This document shows positions 1 to 7,637 of a stretch of DNA of 25,913 nucleotides, one piece after another (the first letter of the stretch is position 1; every line of letters starts with the position of its first letter). This DNA is from CAZABP01 sp964483245. GTDB lineage: Bacteria > Planctomycetota > UBA1135 > UBA2386. The position numbers were made by a program, and so were the translations under genes. The stretch is taken from the NCBI GenBank assembly GCA_964483245.1, contig CAZABP010000059.1, positions 1 through 25,913 on the forward strand, given 5' to 3'. The notes under the pieces were generated by a model, which worked only from the letters and a program-made list of their open reading frames with translations, did no database searches and was not told the DNA's origin.

Positions 1-1
1 C

Positions 2-847
2 GATCTTCCGAAACTGATCACCGGCGAGACCGGCACGGGCAAGGAGCTGGTCGCGCGCGCGATCCACCGGCGGTCGGCGCGGCACCGCGGGCCGTTCGTA
101 TCGGAGAATTGCGCCGCGATTCCGGCCGAGTTGATCGAGAGCGAGCTGTTCGGCGTCGTGCGCGGCGCGTTCACCGGCGCCGACCAGGACCGCGCCGGCC
201 TGCTCGAGCTCGCGAGCGGGGGGACCCTGTTCCTCGACGAGGTCGGCGACATGCCGGCTGCGATGCAGGGCAAGCTGCTCCGCGCGCTGCAGGAGCGCAG
301 CATCCGGCGCGTCGGCGGCAGCGAAACGATCCCGATCGACTGCCGGATCGTCGCCGCGACGCATCGCGACCTGCGCGAACAGATCCAGGCCGGCGCGTTC
401 CGCGAGGACCTGTTCTTCCGGATCGCAGCGGCCGAGCTGGCGGTCCCGCCGCTGCGCGACCGCGGCGAGGACGTGCTCGCCCTCGCCGGACACTTCCTGG
501 CGCGGCTGAACCGGGAGCACCGGCGCGAGCTGCGCCTCGGCGACGCGGCGCGCGCGGCGCTGCTCGCGCATGCTTGGCCCGGAAACGTACGAGAGCTGGA
601 GCATGCGATCGCGCGTGGCTTCCTGCTGAGTGATGGCAGCGAGCTGGTGCTCGAGCTCCGCCCGGCCGCTGCGGGTGCGGGGCCGGCGGGTGCTGCTGCC
701 GCACCGGTCACGCTGCAGGAAGCCGAGCGCGCCGCGATCGTCGCCGCGATCGCGGCGACGAACGGCGACAAGACCGCCGCGGCGAAGCTGCTCGGGATCT
801 CGCGGACCGCCCTCTACGACAAGTTGAAGCGGCACGGCGCGACGTGA
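2..847 (+). CDS. Sigma-54-dependent Fis-family transcriptional activator (5' truncated)
   Basis: An AAA+ bacterial enhancer-binding protein that hydrolyses ATP to open sigma-54 holoenzyme promoters. The gene starts outside the window, and its frame is open from base 2. Visible in order: Walker A GETGTGKE (23-46), the sigma-54-contact loop GAFTGA (164-181), Walker B LFLDE (near 227-241), the arginine-finger region FREDLFFR, the sensor II motif WPGNVRELE, and a C-terminal Fis-type helix-turn-helix containing AAAKLLGISRTALYDKL. The N-terminal sensory domain (receiver, GAF, PAS or none) lies outside the window, so the signal is unknown and a name such as NtrC or FleQ cannot be assigned. The intact GAFTGA loop means it should be a true sigma-54 activator. 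Two sigma-54-like promoters lie downstream, at 916-931 and 4274-4287, and are possible targets by proximity only. Confidence 0.96.
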   Translation, partial: DLPKLITGETGTGKELVARAIHRRSARHRGPFVSENCAAIPAELIESELFGVVRGAFTGADQDRAGLLELASGGTLFLDEVGDMPAAMQGKLLRALQERSIRRVGGSETIPIDCRIVAATHRDLREQIQAGAFREDLFFRIAAAELAVPPLRDRGEDVLALAGHFLARLNREHRRELRLGDAARAALLAHAWPGNVRELEHAIARGFLLSDGSELVLELRPAAAGAGPAGAAAAPVTLQEAERAAIVAAIAATNGDKTAAAKLLGISRTALYDKLKRHGAT

Positions 848-856
848 TCGCTGCGC

Positions 857-907
857 GCGTCCGGATCCGGACGCAGCTCCGTCCGGAATCCGGGCACCGC
901 GGACGGA
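857..907. repeat. Palindrome cluster after the sigma-54 activator gene
   Basis: Ten bases after the stop codon lies a perfect 18-bp palindrome (857-874: GCGTCCG, GATC, CGGACGC). It is followed by a second inverted repeat, TCCGTCC (878-884) and GGACGGA (901-907), with a 16-nt spacer. No T-run follows either, so they are weak as intrinsic terminators. They sit roughly 70-120 bp upstream of the predicted transcription start of the next gene, a usual distance for enhancer sites of sigma-54 activators. Either role is inference. Confidence 0.45.
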
Positions 908-915
908 TCCGGCCG

Positions 916-931
916 TGGCACGGCGGTTGAG
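916..931 (+). promoter_or_regulatory. Imperfect sigma-54 (-24/-12) promoter candidate
   Basis: TGGCACG, four bases, then TTGAG. The sigma-54 consensus is TGGCACG-N4-TTGCA. The -24 element matches fully and the spacing is exact, but the normally invariant GC of the -12 element reads GA. Predicted start of transcription is near 942, giving a leader of about 50 nt to the ATG at 992. Location directly behind a sigma-54 activator gene raises the plausibility; the -12 mismatch lowers it. Confidence 0.4.
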
Positions 932-991
932 CTACGCCATGCGTCGCCGGCACGTCGCCGGGGACGACGCAACCCGAACCACCACAGACCG

Positions 992-1579
992 ATGAACAAG
1001 CTCCTCCTTCCGCTCCTCCCGTTGACGCTGGCCCTGACTGCCAATGCGCAGACCCAGCTCGTGCGCGGCAAAGTCGAAGACGTCCCGAGCACCAGTCGCT
1101 TCGTGCTCGACTGCACGACGCTGCCGCTCGTCAGCACGACGCTGAATCTCAACACCCTGGTTGGCCAGCAGTGGAACCTGCAGGTCGTCAACACCGGCAC
1201 GCCGAGCCAGCCGATCCTGGACGTCCGCTCGGCCACGCCGGCGACCAAGATCATGGACATGGGCAACCTGCGCTTCGGCCGTTCCGAGCGCTGGCAGGTC
1301 AACTACACGCCCGGCTCGCTCGCGGCGGTCTACGTGCAACTGACCAGCGCCACGAGCTACCTGCCGGCCGGCGCACCCGGCACCTGGCTGCTCGGCCTCA
1401 ACTGCATGCACCTGGCCACCGGCACGACGAATGGGCAGGGGCAGTTCGAGTTCAACATCACGATGCCGACGATCCCGAGCCTGGTCGGCGTGTCGTTCTC
1501 GTCGCAGGCCCTGGTGCGGACGCCGGCCGGCGAGCTGGTCGTCGCCAACCCGGACTGCAAGGAGGTGCGGAACGATTGA
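992..1579 (+). CDS. Exported protein with planctomycete-type C-terminal beta segment
   Basis: 195 aa. It begins with a Sec signal peptide: Lys at residue 3, a Leu-rich core, and probable cleavage after AlaXAla near residue 20 (ANAQ). The mature part is rich in Thr, Ser, Val and Pro, has three cysteines (LDC, LNC, PDC), and no catalytic motif that I recognise. The C-terminal half has a W-x-V strand segment, a turn, and a final block beginning ITMPTIPSLVG and containing QALV. This resembles the C-terminal segment found on many exported planctomycete proteins and matches the end of the next gene's product. The ATG at 992 is chosen because it places the signal peptide first; no Shine-Dalgarno site precedes it. 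A sigma-54-like promoter lies at 916-931. Function unknown; an extracellular or envelope location is likely. Confidence 0.85.
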   Translation: MNKLLLPLLPLTLALTANAQTQLVRGKVEDVPSTSRFVLDCTTLPLVSTTLNLNTLVGQQWNLQVVNTGTPSQPILDVRSATPATKIMDMGNLRFGRSERWQVNYTPGSLAAVYVQLTSATSYLPAGAPGTWLLGLNCMHLATGTTNGQGQFEFNITMPTIPSLVGVSFSSQALVRTPAGELVVANPDCKEVRND

Positions 1580-1609
1580 TCTGACTGGGATCCACGCATG
1601 GACAGGGGT

Positions 1610-1646
1610 GGACGCCGGCGCGACCGCATGGGGCGCGCCGGCGTCC
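1610..1646 (+). terminator. Strong GC hairpin downstream of the 992-1579 gene
   Basis: A perfect 13-bp inverted repeat, GGACGCCGGCGCG (1610-1622) and CGCGCCGGCGTCC (1634-1646), with an 11-nt loop. It lies 30 nt after the stop codon and is followed by a short T-rich stretch (GATTCGTTT). This fits an intrinsic terminator separating the two exported-protein genes. Confidence 0.65.
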
Positions 1647-1734
1647 GATTCGTTTGGGTACGAACCCCACCCTTGCCCGCTCCGGGAATCCGGAATCGGT
1701 TGCTATGGTTCGCGGCAGTTCCTCAACCGGGCCC

Positions 1735-1739
1735 GGAGG
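1735..1739 (+). promoter_or_regulatory. Shine-Dalgarno site that fixes the start at 1746
   Basis: GGAGG ends 6 nt before the ATG at 1746. The same reading frame is open far upstream (to 1431), but only this start has a good ribosome-binding site and gives an immediate signal peptide. A second ATG at 1742 is in another frame. Confidence 0.75.
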
Positions 1740-1745
1740 CCATGC

Positions 1746-2756
1746 ATGCAACGAACCACTCTGCTCACCTGCGCACTTGCAACTGCGTTCCTGCTCCCAC
1801 TCCACGCTCAGAACCCATCGATGGCGCGGGTCGTCGTCGGCGGGAAGGACACCTGCGGATCAGAGGGCGGCAACCCGCCGGTCCTCAACAACGGCACGCT
1901 GGCCAGGGGTGAGCTGCGGTTCACGTTCGACCACGTCGCCAAGACCCTGGTCCTCGCCGTGCACAACACGTCGCCGGTGACGACCGGAGTGCCGAATCCG
2001 CTGATCACGTCGATCTGGTTCGGGGTCCCGCGTGGCGCGGTGACGGGGCTCGAACTGCTCGACCAGAAGGGCGCCGGCGGCGCCCAGCCGAAGTTCACGC
2101 TCTCGTTCGATGCCGAGCTCGGAGATGGAAGTGACCCCAACCACGCGGGCGGGCTGGGCGCGTTCCATGCGCAGTTGCACAACGGCGGCGGCATATCCGG
2201 CGGGATCGCGAATCCCGCGGCCGACACGATCGGTGGACCTCCAGGCGCTGCAGTGATCGGTCCCGCGGAGTTCACGTTCCGCGTCAGCGGCCCGTCGCTA
2301 GGCGGCCTCACCGCGAGCTCGTTCGCCGAGTCGGTCGCGCTGGTTGGCGGGACCTGCCCTGGCGTGACGGCCGCACTCAAGTTCCAGGCCGGCGGGCCGG
2401 ACGCGGAAGGCAGCGCGAGGATCGCGAGCGGCGGTGGCTGCCACCCGTCGGCATTCCACGTCGGCGAGCCGTGCATCGGCAAGCAGGTGACGTTCGCCGG
2501 TGGCGCCGCGCCCGGTTGCAAGGGCTGCCTGGTGTTCTCGTTGGACGGGCGGCCGTTCCGGTACGGCTCGCTGCTGATCCCGATCAGCCCGCCATACCTC
2601 GAGCTGATGGCCGGCCCGATCGACTACATCAACCGCATCACGATCACGATTCCGGATGACCCGAAGCTGATCGGCCTCGAAGTCTTCTACACCCTCGCCG
2701 TGATCGCGAACGGCGTCGAGTTCTCGCCGCGCTACAGCTTCGTGATCTGCGAATGA
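1746..2756 (+). CDS. Exported protein with repeated cysteines and planctomycete-type C-terminal segment
   Basis: 336 aa. A Sec signal peptide covers about residues 1-20 (MQRTTLL..., cleavage near LHAQ). Upstream open frame to 1431 was excluded because GGAGG at 1735-1739 supports this ATG. The central part is rich in Gly, Asn, Pro and Ala and looks like a beta-rich adhesion or carrier domain. Cysteines appear in DTC, GTC, GGGC, EPC, PGCKGC and the penultimate residue (ICE), suggesting disulfides outside the cytoplasm. The last 90 or so residues contain ITIPDDPKLIGLEVFY, which aligns by eye with the end of the preceding gene product. The hairpin between the two genes suggests separate transcription. 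No enzymatic motif was found; function unknown. Confidence 0.85.
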   Translation: MQRTTLLTCALATAFLLPLHAQNPSMARVVVGGKDTCGSEGGNPPVLNNGTLARGELRFTFDHVAKTLVLAVHNTSPVTTGVPNPLITSIWFGVPRGAVTGLELLDQKGAGGAQPKFTLSFDAELGDGSDPNHAGGLGAFHAQLHNGGGISGGIANPAADTIGGPPGAAVIGPAEFTFRVSGPSLGGLTASSFAESVALVGGTCPGVTAALKFQAGGPDAEGSARIASGGGCHPSAFHVGEPCIGKQVTFAGGAAPGCKGCLVFSLDGRPFRYGSLLIPISPPYLELMAGPIDYINRITITIPDDPKLIGLEVFYTLAVIANGVEFSPRYSFVICE

Positions 2757-2762
2757 CGTAGC

Positions 2763-2778
2763 GCGGCCTTGCGGCCGC
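2763..2778. terminator. Candidate hairpin between convergent genes
   Basis: GCGGCC (2763-2768) pairs with GGCCGC (2773-2778) around a TTGC loop, 6 nt after the stop at 2756 and before the 3' end of the opposite-strand gene at 2831. There is no clear T-run on either strand, so this is only a plausible bidirectional terminator. Confidence 0.35.
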
Positions 2779-2830
2779 AAAGGTTGGGTCGGCGGCAATC
2801 GAGCCGCGCATTGCGACGCAGGTTCGGCGC

Positions 2831-4231
2831 CTACTCCAGACGCCGGACCTGCATCCAGTCGACCAGCACGCGACCGTCCTGCTGCACGCGACCGATGGCT
2901 TTCACGCGGTCGCCGCTGCGCAGCTCCGTGAGCTCGATCCGCTCGCGCTCGTCGTCATCGCGCACGAGGACTGCGTCCGGAGCCAGGACGAGCTCGGCGC
3001 GGTCCACCGGACGCTTGCCGACCAACAGCGGAATCCCCGGCACCGGCACGACGACCACCACGCGCTCCGCGACGCCCACGAGCTCGATCGATCCGGCGAC
3101 CGCTGGCCCGAGACAGCGTCCCCCGAAGTCGTCGATCGTGATCTCCTTGGCCGGGATCGGATCCAGTTTCGCTTCGCCCCGCCATTCGACCTCGACCCAG
3201 ACGCCGGCGCGCAGCTCGTCCATCCCGCGCTTGCGCTGTGGTTCGTGGGCCCGGCGCAGATGCGCATCGCTCGCATCGACGCGCACCAGACCGGGATCCG
3301 CCGAGCCCTCGTGCACGACGACGATCTGCAGCTCGAACGACTCACGTCCGGTCATCTGCTTGATCCAGCCGAACACTGAGTTCGCACGGTTGCGCCACGC
3401 TCGTTGGTGCAGCTCGACCACCTGCAGCACGACCTGCATCGAAGAGTCGATCGTCCCACTGCCACGCAGGAAGTCGCCGACGCCGACGCGGTGCATGAAC
3501 TCGCTGCGCGTCAGCTGTTGGTGCGCCTGGCGTTGGCTGAACGATGCGTCGCTGGCAAAACTCACGGTCACCGGCCGCGGCTTGCTCGGCGGGCGCAGCC
3601 AGGCCGAGATGCGTCCTGCGTCCCGATCGACGGCAGCGACCTCGAAGTCGAGGCGATCGAACGGGATCGGGCCGGGTGCACTCCGCACGAAATCCGGCGT
3701 CCAGACCAGGATGCCACCCTGATCCCGGATCGCAACCGGACGCGGATGTGACAGCAGCAGCATGCTGTGTTGCGGCGACGGCAACACGAGCGGCGCGGCG
3801 AACTCAGCGCGGGGATCGATGCTCGTCAACCGCACTGCGTGTGGATCCCCGTTGCGATCGACGAGACGGCAGCTGTCCGGCGCGAACAGCAGCCGGACGG
3901 CCGTGTAGTGTCCGGCAGGGGGATCGATCAGTTCGACGGCGCAGGGTCGCCCTGCCGGGTCCGCAATCGTCAACTCAGCGTCTTCCCGCAGCAGGTTCGC
4001 GGTCGGCGCTCCGTTCGCGTCTTCGAGCGCGACGCCGACGAGCCGCGCCTGCAACTGCTCGGGTGTTCCGGCTCGCGTGTCGACGACGACGCTCCAGCTC
4101 CCGGGAGCTGGAGGCGCATCTCCGCTCCCCCCACGGGAACACGCAGCCAGCCCCAGCCACAGCACGCTCACCGAAAGCAGGAGCCGACGGCCGGCATTGT
4201 GCTGCGGCGCACATGTCCGAAATGCGGACAT
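2831..4231 (-). CDS. Lipoprotein with DUF4382-like N-terminal and DUF5666-like C-terminal segments
   Basis: 466 aa from the ATG at 4231. This start gives a lipoprotein signal peptide at once (hydrophobic stretch around residues 16-30, lipobox LAAC), whereas the frame is open to 4516 without a signal sequence. The segment LIDPPAGHYTAVRLLF and its flanks recall DUF4382, a domain of carbohydrate-like or carrier lipoproteins. The C-terminal third has several short beta units ending in patterns such as GDRVKAIGRVQQDGRVL, typical of DUF5666 repeats, which are OB-like modules of unknown role. Both domain assignments are by motif memory. The gene is divergent from the exported protein gene at 4335, with 103 nt between the starts. 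An inverted repeat covers its own start codon (4213-4231). Envelope anchoring is well supported; function is not known. Confidence 0.82.
   Translation of the reverse strand: MSAFRTCAPQHNAGRRLLLSVSVLWLGLAACSRGGSGDAPPAPGSWSVVVDTRAGTPEQLQARLVGVALEDANGAPTANLLREDAELTIADPAGRPCAVELIDPPAGHYTAVRLLFAPDSCRLVDRNGDPHAVRLTSIDPRAEFAAPLVLPSPQHSMLLLSHPRPVAIRDQGGILVWTPDFVRSAPGPIPFDRLDFEVAAVDRDAGRISAWLRPPSKPRPVTVSFASDASFSQRQAHQQLTRSEFMHRVGVGDFLRGSGTIDSSMQVVLQVVELHQRAWRNRANSVFGWIKQMTGRESFELQIVVVHEGSADPGLVRVDASDAHLRRAHEPQRKRGMDELRAGVWVEVEWRGEAKLDPIPAKEITIDDFGGRCLGPAVAGSIELVGVAERVVVVVPVPGIPLLVGKRPVDRAELVLAPDAVLVRDDDERERIELTELRSGDRVKAIGRVQQDGRVLVDWMQVRRLE
4213..4231. promoter_or_regulatory. Inverted repeat over the lipoprotein start codon
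   Basis: ATGTCCG (4213-4219) and CGGACAT (4225-4231) form a perfect 7-bp inverted repeat with a 5-nt spacer. The second arm contains the start codon of the minus-strand gene. A further half site TGTCCG occurs at 4237-4242. It could be a repressor operator or a hairpin at the beginning of the mRNA; it may also be chance. Confidence 0.3.
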
Positions 4232-4273
4232 CGCTCTGTCCGGATCCTGCACGGAACCCACCCCGACCCGCCC

Positions 4274-4287
4274 GGCACGCACGTTGC
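4274..4287 (+). promoter_or_regulatory. Sigma-54 (-24/-12) promoter candidate
   Basis: GGCACG, CACG, TTGC: the -24 GG (4274-4275) and -12 GC (4286-4287) are separated by exactly 10 nt, and 10 of the central consensus positions agree. Transcription would begin near 4299, 36 nt before the ATG at 4335. It is the best sigma-54-type site noticed in the window. Confidence 0.5.
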
Positions 4288-4334
4288 CCCCCCGCCACCG
4301 CGAAGCGAACCGGCCTACACTCGGAACTCGACTC

Positions 4335-5996
4335 ATGATGAAGCTGCTCCTAGCTGTGTTTCTGTTGGCTGCGGTGCAAGCACCGGGCCAGTCGCCGGCG
4401 CTGCTGGTCCTGGAGGGACCGGATTCCGGGCCGCTCCAGATTCGCGAATACGACGAACCGAGCCTCGGCGGCCAGAGTCGCACGATCCGCAGCCAGGTCG
4501 AGGTCCTGGCGCCCATGACAACGGGCCGTACCGGATTGCGCCCGATGGAAGCAGCGCGCGCGCGCCTCGAGCAGAGCCTCGGCGTGCCGCACGTGCAGCT
4601 GCCGGATGGCGGGCGCGTGTTCCGCTACCGCACCGGCGGCGGCCAGCAGTGGGGCTTCCTGCTCGCACGCCCGGATGGACGTGCAATCGTGCTCGCCGAA
4701 CTGGCCGGCACCGGCACCGGTGGCCTGCAGGATCCGTGGGTCGACCGCTTCGGAATCGGGCCGACCTGCACGCATGCGTTGTTCGCAACGCGCGCCGGCA
4801 CGTTGGTCATCGCGCGCCTGGATGGCGGAATCTACGCGAGCACCGGTCTGCCATCGCGCGTGGTCACCCCCGCCGCGGCGATCGAGCCGGCCTCGCTGAC
4901 GCCTGGTCGCACGCAGAGCTGGTTTACGACCGCAGATGCGCGGCTGTGGCGATGCCCGCTCGCCGATTTCGGGCAGCCTGCGGACGTGACCCCGCCCGGG
5001 CCCTCCGACGCGCGGCTGAAGGACGAGATCACGATCTCCGGCGACGGCGCGACCGTGGTCGTGCTGTACGGACCGAAGGATCTCTGGCGCTTGTGGCTCC
5101 TCGGCGAGACCGGGAGCGCACGCGTGCTGCCGCCGCCGGCCAGCAAGTACGAGGAGCCGGGCTATCTGCCGGACACGACGAACGGCCCGCGCATGCTGCT
5201 GAACGAGAATGGGACGCGGCTGCTGTACACCGACAGCGCGTCGCGCGACGAGGCCTACCTGCTCGACACGGCCGGCGTGCTGGCGACGACGCACCTGACC
5301 TCGGATGCGAACTTCCAGCCGTACATCGGGACGGTGATCCTGCCGGTCTTCTACCGCGGCGATCTCGGCGTCGCGATCGGTGATCCTGGCCGCGTCGACG
5401 ATGTCGCTGCCACGGCCGGCTTCGGCGCCGTCGCCAACATCACGCAGACCGCCGGCAAGCTGCCACCGTTCGCGTCCGGCACGCTCGACTTCGTGCAGGT
5501 CTACGCGACGCCGACCGGGATCCGCCTGCTGACCGAGCGCACGGCGACCGGGTTCGCGCTGCGCGCGACGGCACCGCTGCTCGGCCAACACGCGATCGTG
5601 GAACCGTCCCTCACCGCGGTCCCGGTACTCGGCCTCGCCGCGAACGCGCTGCCGTCGTTGCGGCTGCGCACGCCGTCCGGCGACGTGCTGCGCTCCGGTG
5701 ATCACGGGGGCGACCTGCTGCGCACGCCACCCGGCGTCACGCTCGAGCGTGAGGTGCGCGGACCCGGCTACTCGATGTCGCGGATCGCCGCCGGCAACGT
5801 GTCGACGGCGCTGTTCCGCCTCGACGGCGGCGGCCTGTTGCTCGGTCCACCGGTCGCGGGTCTGCAGCAGCTCGTGTTGACGCAGGCGGGCGGTATCGCG
5901 GTCAATGACGGCACGCTGCGTTACTTCGGACCGGCTGGTAGCGGGGTGATCCCGACCGGTGCGAATCCGGTCGTGCTGTCCGGGCTGGATTCGTAG
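4335..5996 (+). CDS. Exported 553-aa protein, possible beta-propeller
   Basis: 553 aa. A Sec signal peptide occupies about residues 1-19 (MMKLLLAVFLL..., end near APGQ). The ATG at 4335 was chosen because it starts the signal peptide, though the frame is open to 4077. The mature part has many strand-turn units of the type GDGATVVVLYGPKDLWRLW and GTRLLYTDSASRDEAYLLD, with W or Y before short loops; this recalls TolB-like or YncE-like beta-propellers but no repeat register could be fixed. I see no enzymatic motif, heme site or lipobox. It is divergent from the lipoprotein gene at 2831-4231 and carries a sigma-54-like promoter at 4274-4287, so it may respond to an enhancer-binding protein. The next gene is convergent. 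Function unknown. Confidence 0.8.
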   Translation: MMKLLLAVFLLAAVQAPGQSPALLVLEGPDSGPLQIREYDEPSLGGQSRTIRSQVEVLAPMTTGRTGLRPMEAARARLEQSLGVPHVQLPDGGRVFRYRTGGGQQWGFLLARPDGRAIVLAELAGTGTGGLQDPWVDRFGIGPTCTHALFATRAGTLVIARLDGGIYASTGLPSRVVTPAAAIEPASLTPGRTQSWFTTADARLWRCPLADFGQPADVTPPGPSDARLKDEITISGDGATVVVLYGPKDLWRLWLLGETGSARVLPPPASKYEEPGYLPDTTNGPRMLLNENGTRLLYTDSASRDEAYLLDTAGVLATTHLTSDANFQPYIGTVILPVFYRGDLGVAIGDPGRVDDVAATAGFGAVANITQTAGKLPPFASGTLDFVQVYATPTGIRLLTERTATGFALRATAPLLGQHAIVEPSLTAVPVLGLAANALPSLRLRTPSGDVLRSGDHGGDLLRTPPGVTLEREVRGPGYSMSRIAAGNVSTALFRLDGGGLLLGPPVAGLQQLVLTQAGGIAVNDGTLRYFGPAGSGVIPTGANPVVLSGLDS

Positions 5997-6044
5997 CTCG
6001 CACAACGGGCGCGCTGGTGGCGGCCAGCCGCGAGCGCAGCAGGC

Positions 6045-6251
6045 TCAGCGCGGCGAACCCGGCTCCCGATCCGCCGGCTGCGTAGCGGCGCGCGCGCGTT
6101 CCGCGGCTGCGCGGGCCGGAGCGAGAAACCCGTCGGTCATCTCGCGCCCGATCCGGGTGGCTTCCCGCGGCTTCTCGGTGGGCGTGGGCTTGGCCGCTGG
6201 CGCCGAGCTGCCGCCGCAGGCCGCCAGCACACAGAGCAGCAACCAGCGCAT
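6045..6251 (-). CDS. Small lipoprotein (68 aa)
   Basis: 68 aa with an immediate lipoprotein signal peptide: MRWLLLCVLAAC, lipobox LAAC with the lipidated Cys at residue 12. The remainder is a Pro/Ala/Lys/Thr-rich linker and a short Arg/Ala-rich helical stretch. It starts 45 nt after the DUF1552 gene on the same strand and may be the last gene of that operon. A tail-to-tail gap of 48 nt separates it from the gene ending at 5996. The small size and the clear lipobox are the only evidence; no family is recognised. Confidence 0.6.
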   Translation of the reverse strand: MRWLLLCVLAACGGSSAPAAKPTPTEKPREATRIGREMTDGFLAPARAAAERARAATQPADREPGSPR

Positions 6252-6296
6252 GCGGCCTGCTTCGGCACGCTGGCGCTGCGCCTTGAATCCGCAGGA

Positions 6297-7637
6297 TCAG
6301 AGCGCGAGGGCGCCGGTGCTGTCCCCGAACGACGCGCGTTCGATTCCGAGCCGCTGCAGCACCGCCAAATACAGGTTCGCGAGCGGGGTCTCCTGCTCGC
6401 ACACCAGATGCCGCCCGCCGCGCACGCCGCCAGCTCCCCCGGCCAGCAGGATCGGGAGATCGTCGTGGTTGTGCCGGTTGCCGTCGGAGATCCCGGACCC
6501 GTAGACCACCAGCGCACGGTCGAGCAGCGTGCGCCCGGCCTCCTCGGTCGCGCCGAGCCGGCGCAGGAAGCCGGCGAGCTGTTCGACGTGGAAGCGGTCG
6601 ATCTTGCGGATCTGCGCCAGGTTGTCGGCATTGCCGCGGTGGTGCGACAGCGTGTGGTGCCCTTCGGCGATGCCGAGGTGCCCGTAGCGACGGTTGCTGC
6701 CGCCGTTGCCGAGCATCAGCGTCACGGTCCGCACCAGGTCCGCCTGCCACGCGAGCGCGATGATCTCGTACATCAGCGCCAGCCGTTCCGCATGGTCGCC
6801 GCCGTGCAGCAGTCCGGCAGGTGGATCGACCCGTGGGCCTGCCGGGTCGGCGACCGCGAGACGCCGCTCGAGTTCGCGCACCGCATCGAGGTAGGACACA
6901 AGCTTGGCGCGGTCCTGCGCGCCGAGCGCACGACCGAGCAGCTTCGCTTCGGTCTGCACGGCATCCAGCAGGCTCTGCCGCTGGCGTTCGCGGCGCGCGC
7001 GCGCCCCGGCATCCTCCGCTTCCTCGGGATCGCCGAACAACCGCGCGAACACGGCGCGCGGACTCGTCTCTTTCGGCACGGGCGTCCGCTCGTCGCGCCA
7101 GGCGATATGGCCGACGTAGGCGCACGAGTAGCCGGAATCGCAGTTGCCGGCCGGCCGGCCCCCTTCGAGGCCGAGCTCGAGCGACGGGAACCGCAGCTCC
7201 GCCCCGTGCGACGCTGCGATGACCTGATCGATCGAAACCCCGGCGCGCAGGTCGGCGCCGGCAGTCTTGCGTGGATGCACGCAGGTCAGGAACGTCGCCG
7301 CGCTGCGGGCGTGGTCACCCGGTCCGTCGCCGTGCGCGCGCGCCGGATCGAGCGCCAAGCCGCTCAGCACCAGCACGCGCTCCCGGACCGGTGCCAGCGG
7401 TTCGAGCAGGTACGGCAGCGTGAACTCCGTCCCGCGCCCGGCCGGACGCCACTCGTCCATCTTCTTGCCGTTCGGCGCGAACACGAACAGCGTGCGCAAC
7501 GGCTCCGGTGGCGTGCGCCGCAGCGCCGGTTGCATCGCATCGAGCCACGGCAGCGCCAGGCATGCCCCGGCGCCGCGCAGGAACGTGCGCCGCGACAGGT
7601 GCCGGTGACGCAGGATGGCAGCCAGGTGCATCGTCAT
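6297..7637 (-). CDS. DUF1552 domain protein, Tat-exported
   Basis: 446 aa. The N-terminus has a twin-arginine signal (SRRTFLRGAGA, residues 15-25), so a folded protein, perhaps with a cofactor, is exported. DUF1552 proteins belong to a sulfatase/alkaline-phosphatase-like group and are almost always encoded beside DUF1592 proteins in Planctomycetes, Verrucomicrobia and Myxococcota; their role is unproven. Family-like segments seen: LFVFAPNGKKMDEWRP near residues 49-64, a DHARSAATFLTC stretch, and towards the end YGSGISDGNRHNHDDLP. The ATG overlaps the stop of the upstream DUF1592 gene as ATGA (7634-7637), which fixes the start and indicates translational coupling; the frame is open much further upstream, but that part only mirrors the neighbour gene. 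Confidence 0.93.
   Translation of the reverse strand: MTMHLAAILRHRHLSRRTFLRGAGACLALPWLDAMQPALRRTPPEPLRTLFVFAPNGKKMDEWRPAGRGTEFTLPYLLEPLAPVRERVLVLSGLALDPARAHGDGPGDHARSAATFLTCVHPRKTAGADLRAGVSIDQVIAASHGAELRFPSLELGLEGGRPAGNCDSGYSCAYVGHIAWRDERTPVPKETSPRAVFARLFGDPEEAEDAGARARRERQRQSLLDAVQTEAKLLGRALGAQDRAKLVSYLDAVRELERRLAVADPAGPRVDPPAGLLHGGDHAERLALMYEIIALAWQADLVRTVTLMLGNGGSNRRYGHLGIAEGHHTLSHHRGNADNLAQIRKIDRFHVEQLAGFLRRLGATEEAGRTLLDRALVVYGSGISDGNRHNHDDLPILLAGGAGGVRGGRHLVCEQETPLANLYLAVLQRLGIERASFGDSTGALAL

Noticed and set aside
1673..1705. TTGC strings upstream of the gene at 1746 as sigma-54 promoters
   Set aside because: The -24 GG is absent at the required spacing for both strings.
4232..4516. An upstream extension of the 2831-4231 lipoprotein
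   Set aside because: It would bury the lipobox inside the protein and overlap the divergent gene's signal-peptide region.
6013..6028. GCTGG/CCAGC hairpin between the convergent genes ending at 5996 and 6045, as a terminator
   Set aside because: Five paired bases and no T-run; not distinguishable from background.
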